Assembly (NCBI GenBank): GCA_009760855.2
Contig: WPIO01000009.1
Location: 7,353,001-7,417,000, forward strand
DNA length: 64,000 nt
Direction: 5' to 3'
Source of the DNA: Cristatella mucedo
Taxonomy: Eukaryota; Bryozoa; Phylactolaemata; Cristatellidae
Both the position numbers and the translations under genes were made by a program. This document shows positions 23,549 through 35,959 of this stretch, in pieces. Within the stretch, counting starts at the first letter, position 1. Each line of letters opens with the position of its first letter. Below the pieces are notes generated by a model. The model made no database searches and was not told where the DNA came from. It was given only the letters and a program-made list of their open reading frames with translations.

Positions 23549-26500
23549 TGTGTGTGTTTGTGTGTGTGTCTGTGTGTGTTTGTGTGTGTGTCTTGGTCCG
23601 TGTGTGTGTGTGTGTGTATGTGTGTGTCTGTGACCTCATCGGTCTTGGCGGATGCGATTGTACGTAGCGCTTGTTCTTGAGCCTGCTGTGCGGCGTATGC
23701 CTTTCGTCGTTCTACGCGGCGACGGCGTCCTGTGAATACGATGGCTACAGACGGTGTTTCAGAGCCACTGCGCTGTCAGCCTGTTCCCGCTAGGTACTTG
23801 ATTGCGGCAGATGAGCCGGGGAGAAGAGTGTTAATCGGGGCTAAGGATGTTGGAACCTTGTTTCTTTGGTTTGCAGTAACATCAGTTCTATGCACGTTTA
23901 TAAAATTGTAGAATTATCGAAACAGCCAATACTGAGCCGCATGTCTGTTTGAACAGTCTCTTCTTCAAACACTTTTTGTAAATTCAATTATTAGGCGATG
24001 CTTCTTTTATGTTAATAGTCCTTCGGAGACATTCACTAACATTGAGCTATCATTTAACTTCTGCCGTTGTGTAAAGCCCTGGGTTATGAACTAAAGGATG
24101 AAAGCAATCTTGGCATGCCTAATCTGTTTGGGGAAACCAGGAATGCCAGTGCCTTATTGGTCGTTCTCAATTAAAAAAAATTAGCTGATTTAACAGCCTC
24201 ATTTTTATAGCGGCAGAAGAGCTTTACCGCTGTCACCACCACTTGCAGTTGGCAATAAAGGATCGTCCACTGCAGGATTCGAACCCACGACCTTGGTCAT
24301 GAAGAGCAAGCACCTTACCTCCTGCTGGGCTCTCACGGCCAAGGCAGTGTGTGAGTTGAAGCTTATACAGCATAATCCTTCCTAGCATACCGTAGATTGG
24401 CATCTGGGTGATGGTCGTGTTTATTTATACTGCAATGGTGCTGCGCCTTACTTTTAACTTTTCACTGATTTTGAATGAAATCTAGTTTGCATTGTTTCCA
24501 CCCTGATGTAAAGCAGGTGTAAAGGTTAGGTTATTTAACTGCCTTATTTATATAGCCTCGTGAGGTCACCACCGCCTGTTATGGACAATGGAGGATTGCC
24601 CACTGCAGGACTCGAACCCACGACCATTGTCATGAAGTGCAAGCACCTTACCCCTGGGCTGAGACCCAAGATTCCTTTGTCCTAACTGACATGCATGCGT
24701 TATGATGGCCAAGCGAACGTGCACGTAGTAATGCAAGTTAATTATAGACTTTGCTAAATCCCGACGTGTAGCTTACTAAAATTGGCTACCGAATGCGTAC
24801 CGAAAGCCGCTTAGGCTGTGAGTGCGCCATACAAAACTCTCCTGCGTAACACCCGCATGGTCTTTATGACTTTGTGGAGTTACAGACGGAGATAAATTAT
24901 GTATTAAGTGGTCTGCCATCTTTTTTTCTCAATGTCTGTTTACTTCATCTTTGTAAAGCTGCTATTTGCAATTGCCTGTTCCTTTGCAGCTTGCAAAGGC
25001 GCCCGTGCATGTACATGTTTGCACCCGTCTGTTTGCGCCACTGCGCACCCTCCGGGCCGATGTCCACGTGAGCTTGAGCTCCGGGTTGCAGCCTTTGCCC
25101 CCCCCCCACAGCAATCGTGGGCGCCATGTTCTGTTTTGATGCCTGCGCACATGCCTGCACCCCGCCTGCTCAGCAACCACAGCGAGAGTGCATCGGCTTT
25201 TCTCCTCGCGGCCAGATAAAGACTCGCCTGCAGTCTCGCTCTGCCCAGGCCATAGCCGTCGGCCACCAGCACGACCACTACGGCATGTGGCAGGCGCTGC
25301 GCGAAGTCTACAGCCGGCATGGTCTGCGCGGCCTGTGGCGAGGTGCCAGCGGCGCACTGGCGCGAGTTCTCGTAGGCTCCTCTGCGCAGCTGTCGACGTT
25401 CACTGCAGCGAAACAGTACATCGTCGCAAAAAAGGTAAGTTGCTCGCTCATTGCATTGATCATTTTTGGCTGCTACCGAAGTTTGGCCGGAGTCTTGGGT
25501 TTTTAAACTGTCGCCTGCGTTGTGTGGCACCCACTTTTTATGTACGAGAGAAGTGCCGATAACGAGATTTAGTTCTCTTATGGTGGTGTGCAAAGTTGTA
25601 CTGTGATGGTTATTGTTATTATTTAGTTGTATACAGTCATTGTCATAGTGGCAGCTGAACCAATATTCATTTGTCTTATATGCCTAGTGCACACAAAGGA
25701 AAAAATGGGGTGGTCGTAGGTCAGTGTCAAGCATTTATAGCAATTTGATGGCTCTTGGTGACTGTCAGTGTGGTTGTGGCCATAGGCATTAACGTAGCCG
25801 TTACCAGGATTTTGGCCGAGAAGGAGCTTAGAACGCCGTAGACTTTGTCTATCCCAAAATGAGTGAATTCGTGTGCATATTCTAACCATTTGGGTAGAAA
25901 GCCCATTCAACGTGTCATTATCATTGGAGACCAATGTAAATGGTCAAAACAAAATATTTAAGCACTTGCTACTTCCTGGGTGGAAAAATAAGAAAATACG
26001 GCTGTTTTGCTCCAAAAAGGGTGCAAAGCCAAGAATCAGAACGTTCGAGAAATTGTAAATGCCATGTTTACATGTGCTAATACTGTCTTTTGTATAACCC
26101 CTAAAAGAACCAAATCTCTATTCAGGCGCTTTACAAATTGCTATACTTGTGAAGTAGTAAACAAGAGTTAGTGACAAGCAAGAGGTCATGCTTAGAAAAG
26201 GACGCAAGAAAGTGCAGTTGTCAGGCTTACAATCATGCAAAGGCACACGAGAGGACACTTGATGCCACAGATCGTTACGGTCCCTTTAATAACATGTAGT
26301 GAGTCACATCACATACAGGGAGCATGTAAAGCATGGAGGAAAAAAAGACTATTTCACTCGGGCACAGGAAAAGCTGAGTGGAACGGATGCATGCTTAACT
26401 AAGACTTGAGAATGCAAAACAGAACAGAAGCAAGCTCCAGACTTCCGGTGCATGCGAGCAGAAGGCATGATCACCAAAAGATTTCAATGTAGTTCAAGGT

Positions 26501-29500
26501 ATGCCGTGACGATTGGAAGCCGACAAGCAGATGGTTCGAGAGTACACTGGAGAAGTGGGGAGGTTGGATAGGTAGGTAAAGCTAGTGAACCGACCGGTAG
26601 GCCCGAAAGAGGCTACTGAAGTCGATTCGATCCTTGATAGGGTGCCAGTGAAGCTCGAGCAAAAATTATGTGGTGTGGCAGCTGTGCCGTTGACGTCAGA
26701 CAGTCCTAATTGCAGAATTTTGCAGCAATTGCTGCCAATTAAGGACACACGCAGGGAGTCCTTAATAAAGGGAATTGCAGTAATCTAGGTGGGGTGTCAC
26801 AAATGCGTGAACTATATTGGCTGTCTTACTCTCGTCTAACGAGGCCCTGATTTTGTCAACATTCCTCAATTGAAAGAAGGCCGACTGTATTGAAAGTAAT
26901 GTGGTCATCCATGTACAAGTCTTTTTAGAGCGGCACACTCGCATTACAGGCAGACCTCACTGGAGTGATGCTAGATGAACCGTTCTTGTGGGTGAGGTCT
27001 TCTGACTTAAGGGTGTCATTAGGTTTGCCCATTTTACTGTTTCGTCGATCTTACTATCACTTCAGAAAGTTTCTGGCTATTGAAGCGGCGCCGTGCTAGA
27101 TCAATTTGGACGACTTGCTAGATTAATTCGGATGACTAGGGACCGAGCATGTAAATAATTTTTGCTTAAGCAGCTTAAAAGCCTGTCATATAGTAAGAGT
27201 TAATTGCGTTCAGGACGATGAGCCAAACTGAAGCTTCGTGCGAGGCTTTGAAGTTTGTGCATTCGTTGGCATTTCTGTGGTGTCCTCGGCCCGTACGAGA
27301 GTTGTTGCTGTCATTGAGAAGTGCCTAGAAAGGGGTTGAGTTCTCTGGGGGAGCTATATAGCAAATGTATTATTATTATTACTACATGGCTGATGATCCT
27401 GGATGCATTTAACCTTCCACTGCTGTCGAATAGAGTTCTCTACCCTGTAGACTCTTAAAAGTATGGCCGCTCTTCGTTGCCACTGTGTTTTGCTACTATG
27501 TGCATACCTGCCTGCATGTGTTGGTGCTGCTCCTACTAGGTGCCTAGCCATGATTTTAAGGTTCAAGGTTTCATCGGCAATTGTCGTGCAGTGGTAAGGA
27601 CTAGCACCGTTTTCGGCCTGGCTTTGTCCATACGTGGATGCCTCTATAACCGTTATAACACCGTCCTTGTGCTAACGTTGTCGATGCTTGCAGCAAGGTG
27701 GGTAAGTTAGTCAAAGGCAAAGCAAGGCTGAGAAAGTCAAGCTAATAGGTAGAGCCGACGGTCTTCGGCATAGAAAAGAAAGCCAAGATGGTATCTGACT
27801 ATGACGTTGGCCATGGGGAGAGTATAGATAGTGAAAAGAAGGAGACCAAAGACCTGCAGCCATTTACAGAACCTCTACACTCTGACATGTCTCTCCGAGT
27901 TCGGACCTAACCCGGTGTAGTCTGTGATGGTTGGGTGTGTCAAGAGGTTCCCCCCTAAGGATCTGGTGGCCAATTGTGGCACATTATGCTTAGAAATCTA
28001 GGAGTGCTTTTAGTGAGGCCCTACCCTAATCAGCATTGTTCTGAAGATCATTGTAAAATCTCGGCAGGGCCATTTTTAGGGCACTGTTAGCTCTAAATAG
28101 CTAGCAGGACGAGATGAACTGGTATTATCGTATAACTGCTGGGCCACCACTCGGTTCTGGTGTCTGATAGGAATGCCAAGCGGTAGTCTAGTCGGAAGTT
28201 ACTTAGGTTCTCGTGATCTAGAGTCGGCCTGGGTGGCTTGAGTACTGCTGTTTGCAGAGGGGCATTGACTTCATCGGTAACAAGCATATATTTCCAGTAT
28301 CTGTTACGGTGGGCAGAAACAGATCTATCCACTTCTAAACTGTGGCTCTGGCTTCAAATGCATTGTTTTTAGTGACCTATCAATGACTTAATGAACCTTG
28401 GATCAATATTTAGAGTTGTATAGCTAGGTTCACACTTCAACACTTTGGTCATACTAGAAATCTTCGTGTTACAACAGCTATATCTTTTTTGCATTATTTA
28501 TTACATTCCTATAATTTATTTTGACCTAACTGAAGCAATTTCCACATCTCTTTATGATGGCATTGTGCTCCGTAGGTACAACAACGAAATTCACTGCAGT
28601 TGACAATAATTTTCTTTCAAATCATGGCAGTTGCTTGTATCACTTCTGAGAAATGCTGTTCACCCTGATTGTTATAGCTATGAGAAGTGTTTGACTGAGC
28701 TGTGTAGTACCCCAGCAGCAGTAATAACTTGTATAGGTCTCTCTTCATCAACAGTATTAGGGGCCCGGAAGCAGTGGAGTAAAATACTGACAGAGTAAAA
28801 CACTGCAAGCTGCTCTTTTAATGTGGTTTTTATAAATGCCTACATTGAGATTTGACCGTGTTCTGTAAGTCCAGGGGGTACCTAACCAGATCAGATAGGT
28901 AATGTACTGATTAAATGTAATGCTGCACATATGGTTTGCAAATGCTGCCTGTTTTGGGCTTAGGGTCCGTAAACAGTCGCGATCAGAGATAGCATCCTTC
29001 GTTTCGCAGCTTTTAGTTAGAGTACGGCAGCAGAAGTGCCTATGCATAATTACAGCCATTACCCACTGTTTTTCTGCTTTTTATTTACACTAATGATTTC
29101 GTAGTGCATCAAGAGTCATCGTTGTACTGAGAACTTTGTTTGGGCCCTGGAGGAGGGTACCAATGCATCTATACTCAGCTTGGCTGTATCCCAGCAGACA
29201 TCAAAGCAACCTTTAGAGGGAAAAGCCGAGGGGTGTGGAGTTATGCCCCACCCATATAGGAGTTACCTCCCTCACAGCACATTTATTGAAATTTCTCAAA
29301 TACTAATTGAACTACCTTATACATCCAACATATTCATTACTATTCATTCTAGAGATATGTCAAACCTCTCAAAAGATGTGGGACATTTTTTTAACAGCAA
29401 TGTTTTTGTAAAAAGTAAATAAAAAAAATTGTGACGTTTAAAAATCACATTAATCAGCAAAAGTCGATCATGTGACATTGAAGGACAGCAGCGCTATACT

Positions 29501-32500
29501 TACTTGACATAGAACCAAACTGAGAGACATAATCAACAAGCAAGTCGACCAGAGCATATATTCCAAATTTCAAGTCAATGTGGCCGTAATTAGCCAAGCT
29601 GTAGCATCTCAAAGGTGGAAAGTCTGACTGTTCAGGAAGCACAGTCAAAGTTGCCAGCTTATAGCTCAACCAGCTGGCAGCACATACCTTGATCTCAAAA
29701 AGCCCATAGCGGTCATAATTAGTTGCAAATGCTATCAATATATCTTTCCGGGGGAGTTCAGAGATAAAGCTGTCATTGTGGATGATGAAAATGAGGTTGG
29801 CCTCCCTCTGCCAGCATTTATCATTGCAGCCTCCAGAGCCCAAACCAGAGGTTTAGGCAATTGTAAAGACAACCAAAGACCAGGAGACAATCGAAGACCA
29901 ACTAGGTACCAAGCTGGCATGTATTAGCAGTCCAAGCTGCTGAGTGAAGAGACAATAGCCTTGAAAAAGGCATTTGCCTGTCTTCGACGCAGACAGTCTA
30001 TCGGCTCTGACCAAGACAGTACCCGGTGGCAGACAGACACGTGATCAACCCTAAGCGATTGCTAGCAGCTTGGCAATGAGAACTAAGGACCAATATGCAC
30101 CCGAGACGGCTGAAATGATGTGTAAGCACAAACAATCATGCATTTCAAATTTCAAGTTTATCGGACCACTGTTGTAGGAGATATGACATAAGCATGATAC
30201 CGAGGGTAGGCACGGTAGCTCCCGTATCGCCCGCAGTCTTTAAAAAAGTAACAAAATGCCAATATTAAAAAGACATTGCACCGACCCGTAGCCATTTATT
30301 GGCATTTTGGCGCTCCCTCTAGATTATGAGCATGCCTCAGAGAGCCTCATAGACACTGTGGACACTGCCGGACAGTCGACTACACATATAAGAATATCAG
30401 AATTTATAGGAATACTCTGCCTATAAGAATAGCGGTTGTGTCCCGGATTTTTTGCAATATTAGTCTCACTATGGGAATACTGCACAGATTAGAATGCCTA
30501 TTTGCCGACCCAAGCATACTCTCGTAAGCGGGGTCGACTGTCGTATAGTCGTATAGTGTCTATTGACCGGAAAAAATCCTGTAGTCAGTGAGGATTTCAA
30601 TCTAGGATTTAGATTCTGCAATGCTAACCTTTGGGCCACCTGTATGACCCATAAGAATTGCGTGTTGATCACGTGGATAATGTGCCTGCAAAATCCGTGT
30701 TAATCACGAGGGCAATGTGCCACATAACAGTTACCTAATTATAAAATCGTGAAAGCAGTAACGAGTGGAATGAAAAAGGCCTAATGCCTAATTTCGATGA
30801 TCCATTTTCCAGAGCTCAAATTGCACAATAGGATTTGCTAGTCAACAGAGATGTCTCTCGTGCATGCAATCTGACGATACTTTGCAGAATTGCTGAAATG
30901 ATGCCAAGACCTGTTGCATGCGATTCTCATACAGGTGCATGCAGCCACTAAGTTTGTATGACCGGCACGTGCATGCATCAGATGAGCATTCACCCGTAGC
31001 AGCTAAAATATGTTACTAGATGTGTTCGTTTTTTGTCTGCTACAGATAATGGCTGCTATGAGTAAAGTGTTCAACAACTTTGCCATGTACGGCCGGGTAC
31101 CACCACAATTTGCCATAATTTTAGCCAAGCACTTCTTCACCAGTTGAGTGCTACCGATTGCACCAGTTACCGAAAAAAAATATATATATATGCTCCTTGG
31201 CTTGGGTTGCAGTTAAACTTTTGATCCTCAGCACCGACAAGGACCGACCGGCAGACACATCCCATGTTTGCATCGATGCATTCTGTAAATAAAGTTCAAG
31301 TATGGTTATGCTTACCAAACCAAAATCCAAGATGCAGAAAAATTTATAAAGACAGCTGAGCCCAACTTATATTCCAAATTGCACGACGATTGGGGTCGTT
31401 TTGATCAAGCTGTAGAATTTTCAAGGTATAAAATACCACTGTTGGGAAAGCACTCAGAGAAGAAAACTGATCATGTAAAAGCAAGCAGATAATGTCGTGA
31501 TGATGAGGAAGCCCCAGTTACTCGGTTTACCATCATACAACTTTAAAGCACATGCAAATGAGTGTTGTCTGTGTGTATAGCAAATTTTTATTAAATTATA
31601 TATATATATATATATATATTAATGAAAATTTAGTGTGCAAAATTAGCAGTGCTGCTTAAGCTCATTAAACAGCAGGGCATGAGCTTCTGATCGTAAGTGA
31701 GCGCAGTTGAGCTGTCCTCGGTCCTTTGCTGTTCTCCATTTGTACTCAACCCTCTGGGAAAAGTGATTCGGGCCCATGGAATAGGCTATCACTTTTATGC
31801 TGAAGATACTCAACTTTATTTGTCTTTTAAACTTTCGGAATCTGCCTCAGCTGCTGATAAACTGAATGCTTGCCTTTGCAGACATTCGATCTTGGATATC
31901 GGTAAATTTCCTTAAACTAAACGACGATAAAACAGAACTGCTACTTGTAGGACACCCCAATGGTGTGGCTGGTCTGGAAGGCTTTCGTCTCCTAATAGGT
32001 GATGCTGTTGTGCAACCATCACCTGGTGCTCGGAATTTAGGTGTCGTGTTCGACAGCTGCCTAAATTTTGAAAGTTTCGTTTAGAGGACTGCCTCCACAG
32101 CTAGCCATCACGTCCGATCTCAGTCTAATATATCACGTCCGATCTCAGTCGAAGATTAGGAACCTTCTTCCACAGTGGCTTGTAAAAAATTTAACTAGCT
32201 CCTTAGTTTTGTCTTGGCTAGATTGATCTTTCTCTCTCTCACACACACACACACGCCCACCGTTGGCATATTGACGGTCCCTCGGCCGCTGCTACGGCTC
32301 TATTCAGAGAGAAGCGTGTAACTTGTTGCTCATCTGTACTCCAGAAAGCCACGATGACACGATGATGCGTTGTCACGCCGGAGTGCTTGGGACTCAGTCG
32401 GTGGCTAGCTGAGTGCATCTCAGCTGGTAGAGCAGCAGCGGAGGTGGCGACTTCGTCATCTAAGTGAGTGAACGGTTGAGTGAGTAGCGACCAGTAGCGA

Positions 32501-34105
32501 GGAAGTACCTGCCACGTGACAGCTGGAAAGAGCACGTGTCAGAAAGTGGCCGGTCTGTCGGTGACGTGTTGGTGACCAACTGGGCGTTTCTAGGTCTTTG
32601 CATGGCTCGTTGGCTATGCTAATGTTGTCGCGATGACGATCTAAAAAAAAACTAAGTACTTTTACTTTGTGTCGTGCCCTAAGAGAACTCGATCTCTATT
32701 CAGGCGTTGCACATATGCCGCAGGGCTCGTTGAAGGCGAGCAACACTCACTTTTTTCCCCCTCCCCATACACTGATATTGTGTGCTGGCACGTCGCTCGC
32801 TCAGCTCTTTGTGAGCCTCCTCCCCACTACCACCACCACATCGCAGCCATCTGCTAGTCTCACTCGCTTATCCGATGAGGCCTGAAGGAATGAAACGGTC
32901 TGGGGCCAGTTCGTTTACCCCCTTCCCCCGTGCGTCCGGACGCCGCGCCGGCTGCTTCTATTCCTGGGCCGCATGTGCTCTTACTTTGCGCTGTTCGCCC
33001 TAGCCAGTGGAGCCGATTTTTTCTGAGTCGTGCTCACTAGCTACGCTGGGTGATCGATGACTGACTGCTCTACCGTGTCGATGCTGTCGGCTCGGCACTG
33101 CCTCGCCTCCGGGGTGAGCTGCCGCAGCTGCGCTATCTGCATTCCTGTGCACGAATGCTCTGCCAGGCCGCTAGATTTACTGATTTTTCTTTAGTGATCG
33201 ATGAGTGTTAGTGGCAGCCACTCTTGCTTTGCTAGTCGTAGACTGTGAAACAAGCGTCCTCTCGTCTGGCTCGACCGTGCAGACTTCGTTCTTCCACTGT
33301 CTCCTTGGAGTGCAACTTGGGTTTGGCGGCCTTCGCGTGGCCGTGCTCTGAAAACAGCTCGGCATTTTGAATGCACCGCAGGGAACCTCTGTGTGACACC
33401 CTCACACAGACATTGTGGCTATGTAGAGCTACTGGTGGACCTATGTAAATAAGTGTTTTCGTTGGCATCCGGTAGGCAGGCTAGCAACTCTTTCGGTGTC
33501 TCTCTTTCGGTCAGCTCCTTGACCTTGTTTGCGTGCACAGCTACGCTGTAGATTTTAAATCACTGTACACTATCGGCGAGTATTTCAGTAGTAGTTTGTT
33601 AACCCCTATTGTATAGGCGGTTTAATGTCCATGCATCAGGGCTACTCTCTATTCAGACACTTGCTTCACATATGCCACGTGGCTCGAGCCCACGACCTCT
33701 GCCAGAACTTGGTCGGGGTGAGCACCTTAACCACTGGGCCAGACCAACATTGGCCACTTTTATCTCTTGCAGACTTTCAAAGAAGGCAGCTGGCTGAATG
33801 CACTGTTTGCGAGCATGGTCAGCGGCTGTGTGGCCACGACGTGCATGACGCCATTTGACGTGGTATCCACGAGGCTGTACAACCAGCGAGTCGACCATGC
33901 TACCGGCACCGGCATGCTCTACAAAGGCGTGGCCGACTGCTTCCGAAAGACGTACGCTGCCGAAGGACTGTGGGGATTCTACAAGGGCTGGACCGCCAGC
34001 TTCTTTCGCCTGGGACCGCACACCGTGCTGAGCCTGGTCTTCTGGGACAGGCTCCGCTATGGCTACTTCGAATTGCTAGGTCGAGGACTCACCAAAACTT
34101 CGTAG
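22951..34105 (+). CDS. SLC25A35: SLC25A34/35-type mitochondrial carrier, copy 1, 3 exons, 315 aa
   Basis: A mitochondrial inner-membrane solute carrier of the SLC25A34/35 subgroup, related to yeast Oac1; the animal substrate is not settled. Exons 22951-23346, 25216-25434 and 33773-34105 total 948 bases with phase 0 at both junctions. The length matches the family (about 300 residues). Three carrier repeats are visible. Repeat 1 has [16 protein letters not shown]; repeat 2 has the degenerate SPIYM-IKTRLQ at the exon 1/2 junction, then [10 protein letters not shown] and [18 protein letters not shown]; repeat 3 has [13 protein letters not shown] and [17 protein letters not shown]. The SPIYM and LYNQ features separate this subgroup from other carriers. 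The start is supported by the paralogue at 62546, which begins at the same codon. The symbol could equally be SLC25A34. Confidence 0.92.
23385..23634. repeat. (TG)n/(TCTGTG)n tract, 250 bases
   Basis: Long alternating purine-pyrimidine run with TCTG interruptions in carrier intron 1. It gives false cysteine/valine and threonine/histidine frames. Confidence 0.95.
24181..24340 (-). repeat. SINE-1 copy
   Basis: Full-length minus-strand copy in carrier intron 1; B-box complement GGATTCGAACCC is intact. Confidence 0.85.
24531..24668 (-). repeat. SINE-1 copy, divergent
   Basis: A second minus-strand copy 190 bases downstream, lacking part of the body; B-box complement GGACTCGAACCC. Confidence 0.7.
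24774..24900 (+). repeat. LINE-B 3'-tail copy
   Basis: CTACCGAATGCGTACC to TTACAGACGGAGATA matches 46295-46405 closely and 57110-57200 in part. Probably the 3' end of LINE-B, because the 46 kb copy follows LINE-B coding remnants. Confidence 0.65.
25216..25434 (+). CDS. SLC25A35: SLC25A35-like copy 1, exon 2
   Basis: 73 codons from IKTRLQSRS to IVAKK. Acceptor GCGGCCAG has a poor pyrimidine tract but is the only one that keeps phase; donor GTAAGT is canonical. Confidence 0.9.
26085..26990 (-). mobile_element. Degraded LINE (RT C-terminal part), related family
   Basis: Minus-strand RT thumb remnant ([14 protein letters not shown]) and tail AACCAAATCTCTATTCAGGCGC at about 26107-26130. Lies in carrier intron 2. 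Confidence 0.6.
27323..27385 (+). repeat. LINE-A tail fragment
   Basis: Reads GTGCCTAGAAAGGGGTTGAG with ATT repeats following; only the last part of a 5'-truncated copy. Confidence 0.65.
28090..28290 (-). mobile_element. RT-finger fragment of a LINE
   Basis: Minus-strand [23 protein letters not shown] corresponds to the KxAVVxPLLKKxxLDxENLSNYRPVS block of CR1/L2-like reverse transcriptases. Frames are broken on both sides. Confidence 0.65.
29100..31600. other. Carrier intron 2 segment without recognised gene
   Basis: Mostly unassigned AT-rich sequence. It includes a 129-codon minus-strand frame (29454-29843) that I do not recognise. A loosely repeated motif (TATTCCAAATTTCAAG ... CAAGCTGTAG) appears near 29548 and 31368. 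Confidence 0.4.
31598..31619. repeat. (TA)n microsatellite
   Basis: Eleven TA units in carrier intron 2. Confidence 0.9.
31690..32235 (+). mobile_element. LINE-B RT fragment
   Basis: Contains [14 protein letters not shown] (the RT YADD box altered to YAED), [15 protein letters not shown] and [12 protein letters not shown], all matching the copy at 45.3-45.6 kb. Frameshifted and short. Located in carrier intron 2. Confidence 0.8.
32668..32735 (-). repeat. SINE-2 partial copy
   Basis: Only the tail and the start of the body (CCTAAGAGAACTCGATCTC) remain. Confidence 0.6.
33640..33748 (-). repeat. SINE-2 copy abutting carrier exon 3
   Basis: B box GGCTCGAGCCC and the A-box-like region are present and the tail is short. 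The head ends at about 33748, leaving only 24 bases before exon 3, so the SINE may contribute the branch-point region. Confidence 0.8.
33773..34105 (+). CDS. SLC25A35: SLC25A35-like copy 1, exon 3 with stop
   Basis: 110 codons and a TAG stop, from TFKEGSWLN to GLTKTS. Acceptor TCTCTTGCAG. A SINE-2 copy ends about 24 bases upstream. No AATAAA was found within the next several hundred bases. Confidence 0.93.
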   Translation, partial: TFKEGSWLNALFASMVSGCVATTCMTPFDVVSTRLYNQRVDHATGTGMLYKGVADCFRKTYAAEGLWGFYKGWTASFFRLGPHTVLSLVFWDRLRYGYFELLGRGLTKTS

Positions 34106-35275
34106 CCCGGAAGTGCAGGTCTGACCGGCACTGGCTGGCTTAACATCGAGCAGGATGCTTATCTCGCTGCTTCGGCCACTTTTTTTTTGAGGACTTAGGC
34201 AGTAGACAGTCGGCTCTATTTTTGGCCGGTTTCTGTGATCGATGCAGACCGTGTGTAAGCTACGCACATACCCATGCCACACCACTTCACCCAACTCATC
34301 TACCGGTAATGTACAATTTCGACATATGTTCGGCATGCGGCCTTTGCTGGCGTTGCCGATGTGACCCCGTGGTTGGTGCTGCAGTTGGGTCGCTCGATCG
34401 GGCTCGACTAACTGTGTTGCAATAGATCTGACGAGATCACGCTGTTTTACATCACTTTTACTGTGTCTCATTGGCTTTTTTCTGAGCTGTGGCCAGTGGG
34501 TCACGAGCCGTGAGCCGAGGCTCTATTGCCGCAAGCATCGCCTCAGCCACTCGCGAACCCGGCTCATCCCCTCGCTAGGCAGGCAAGCTTACTTACGGTC
34601 TACGGCCTACTCGCTCGTTCCGGTCTCGCTCGTTACGGTGCTTCCCAAGTAGAAATGCATAGAAATGCAATGAATGCGCTCGAAGCTGACTGGTCGGGCG
34701 ATGTAGAAGATGTGCTCTTTAAGTGTGCATCCGCATTACATGCACGTATGATCGTGCGTGCATGCTTGTACCTGCGAACTCGTGCGTGGGTGGGCGCCTG
34801 CAGGCCTTAGCGTGTCCCCTTACTCTCGCATGACTGCTTCAGCAGTGCGCTCACGTTTGTGCGCTTGCGTGTGCCGTATGTTTGTCTTTGCTTACGAGAA
34901 TTCTAGCAGGCTCGAGGATCGAATTTCGGGATCCTATTGTCGTGCAATATACGCAAGAGCAGTTAAGCATGCACGCAAAATCTTTGAATGAACGTGACCT
35001 TGCTTACCTCCACGTGCCACGTTGATTTGAGGTGATAATGTAGTTGAGATGCAAGAAGTACGAGATGCCGAAAATACATTCAGCTACTGTCACACGAACT
35101 ACTATTCAAAATGCAACAAATACGTTCAGTCTGTTATCTGGTTAGCGTTCGATCGTACCTCTTGTCGAAAATGCTTGCTGCAGGCTGACATGACATCTCT
35201 TGGGGGCAGCTTTATTTCTTTTCGAGAAATTTGTCTGCATCAGCACTGCTTTTCAGCTTAGAGACACTAGAAGCC

Positions 35276-35367
35276 CCTCAGCAGACGTCTAGGTGAACCG
35301 TAGCTGCACTTCATGAGGTCTGTGCCTGGTCGACGAATGTTCTCTTTGCCGCGGTAAGGCCAGTGCC
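35276..35367. repeat. Left arm of ~90-base inverted repeat
   Basis: Begins CCTCAGCAGACGTCTAGGTG. Its near-perfect reverse complement lies at 37251-37339. Confidence 0.9.
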
Positions 35368-35616
35368 GACGAGCACGAATTTGCTGACTGAATTTGCCGA
35401 TGGGGTGTCTCTCTTTGAGACTGGCTGACAATCGCTCCTTGTGTGCTACTGCGAATGTGCCAGAAGAGCCACTGGGAATGGCAACGAAAGAAAGTAAAGA
35501 GATAGATGAAAAGGGTGGATTTATCTCGAAAGTTCAAATGAAACAATTTGATCTTCGGTTTCAAGCTAAGCTCAACGTTCGATCCACTACTTTCACCAAA
35601 GACATGGCCATCATGC

Positions 35617-35822
35617 CAGCTAGACCACTAACCACATTTGCATGCTGACCCGGTGCATGTCACCCCTAACCATATTATTCATTTTGTTTATTTTTCAAGC
35701 ATGATTTTACTTAGCATTCAATTGCATTTTCATTCCCTTTGCAGCAAATCTAAAGTGCCTAGAAAGAGATTAAGTTCTCTGAGGGTGCTTTATCAAGTGC
35801 AATATTATTATTATTATTATCA
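35617..35822 (+). mobile_element. LINE-A 3' end
   Basis: 3' UTR (TGCATGTCACCCCTAACCAT), tail CTAGAAAGAGATTAAGTTC and ATT repeats; 5'-truncated. Confidence 0.8.
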
Positions 35823-35959
35823 TTAGATCTTCTTGGTGAACTTGGCTCGGTTCCATCGGCTGAGCTTCTCGGGGGATGTTAGCTACCCTTCCCCCCAGAC
35901 AGGACCCCTTTGGCCTCACCTCCCCCACCCCGAATCCTGGTATCTCTTGCCTATTCCTA

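Noticed and set aside
23217-23680. Cysteine/valine and threonine/histidine reading frames of 95-138 codons
   Set aside because: Translations of the (TG)n tract after carrier exon 1.
24940-25593. 217-codon minus-strand frame
   Set aside because: Antisense shadow of carrier exon 2 and its flank; exon 2 on the plus strand matches the family and phase.
29454-29843. 129-codon minus-strand frame in carrier intron 2
   Set aside because: No motif recognised, no splice context, and part of it resembles a loosely repeated intronic motif near 31370.
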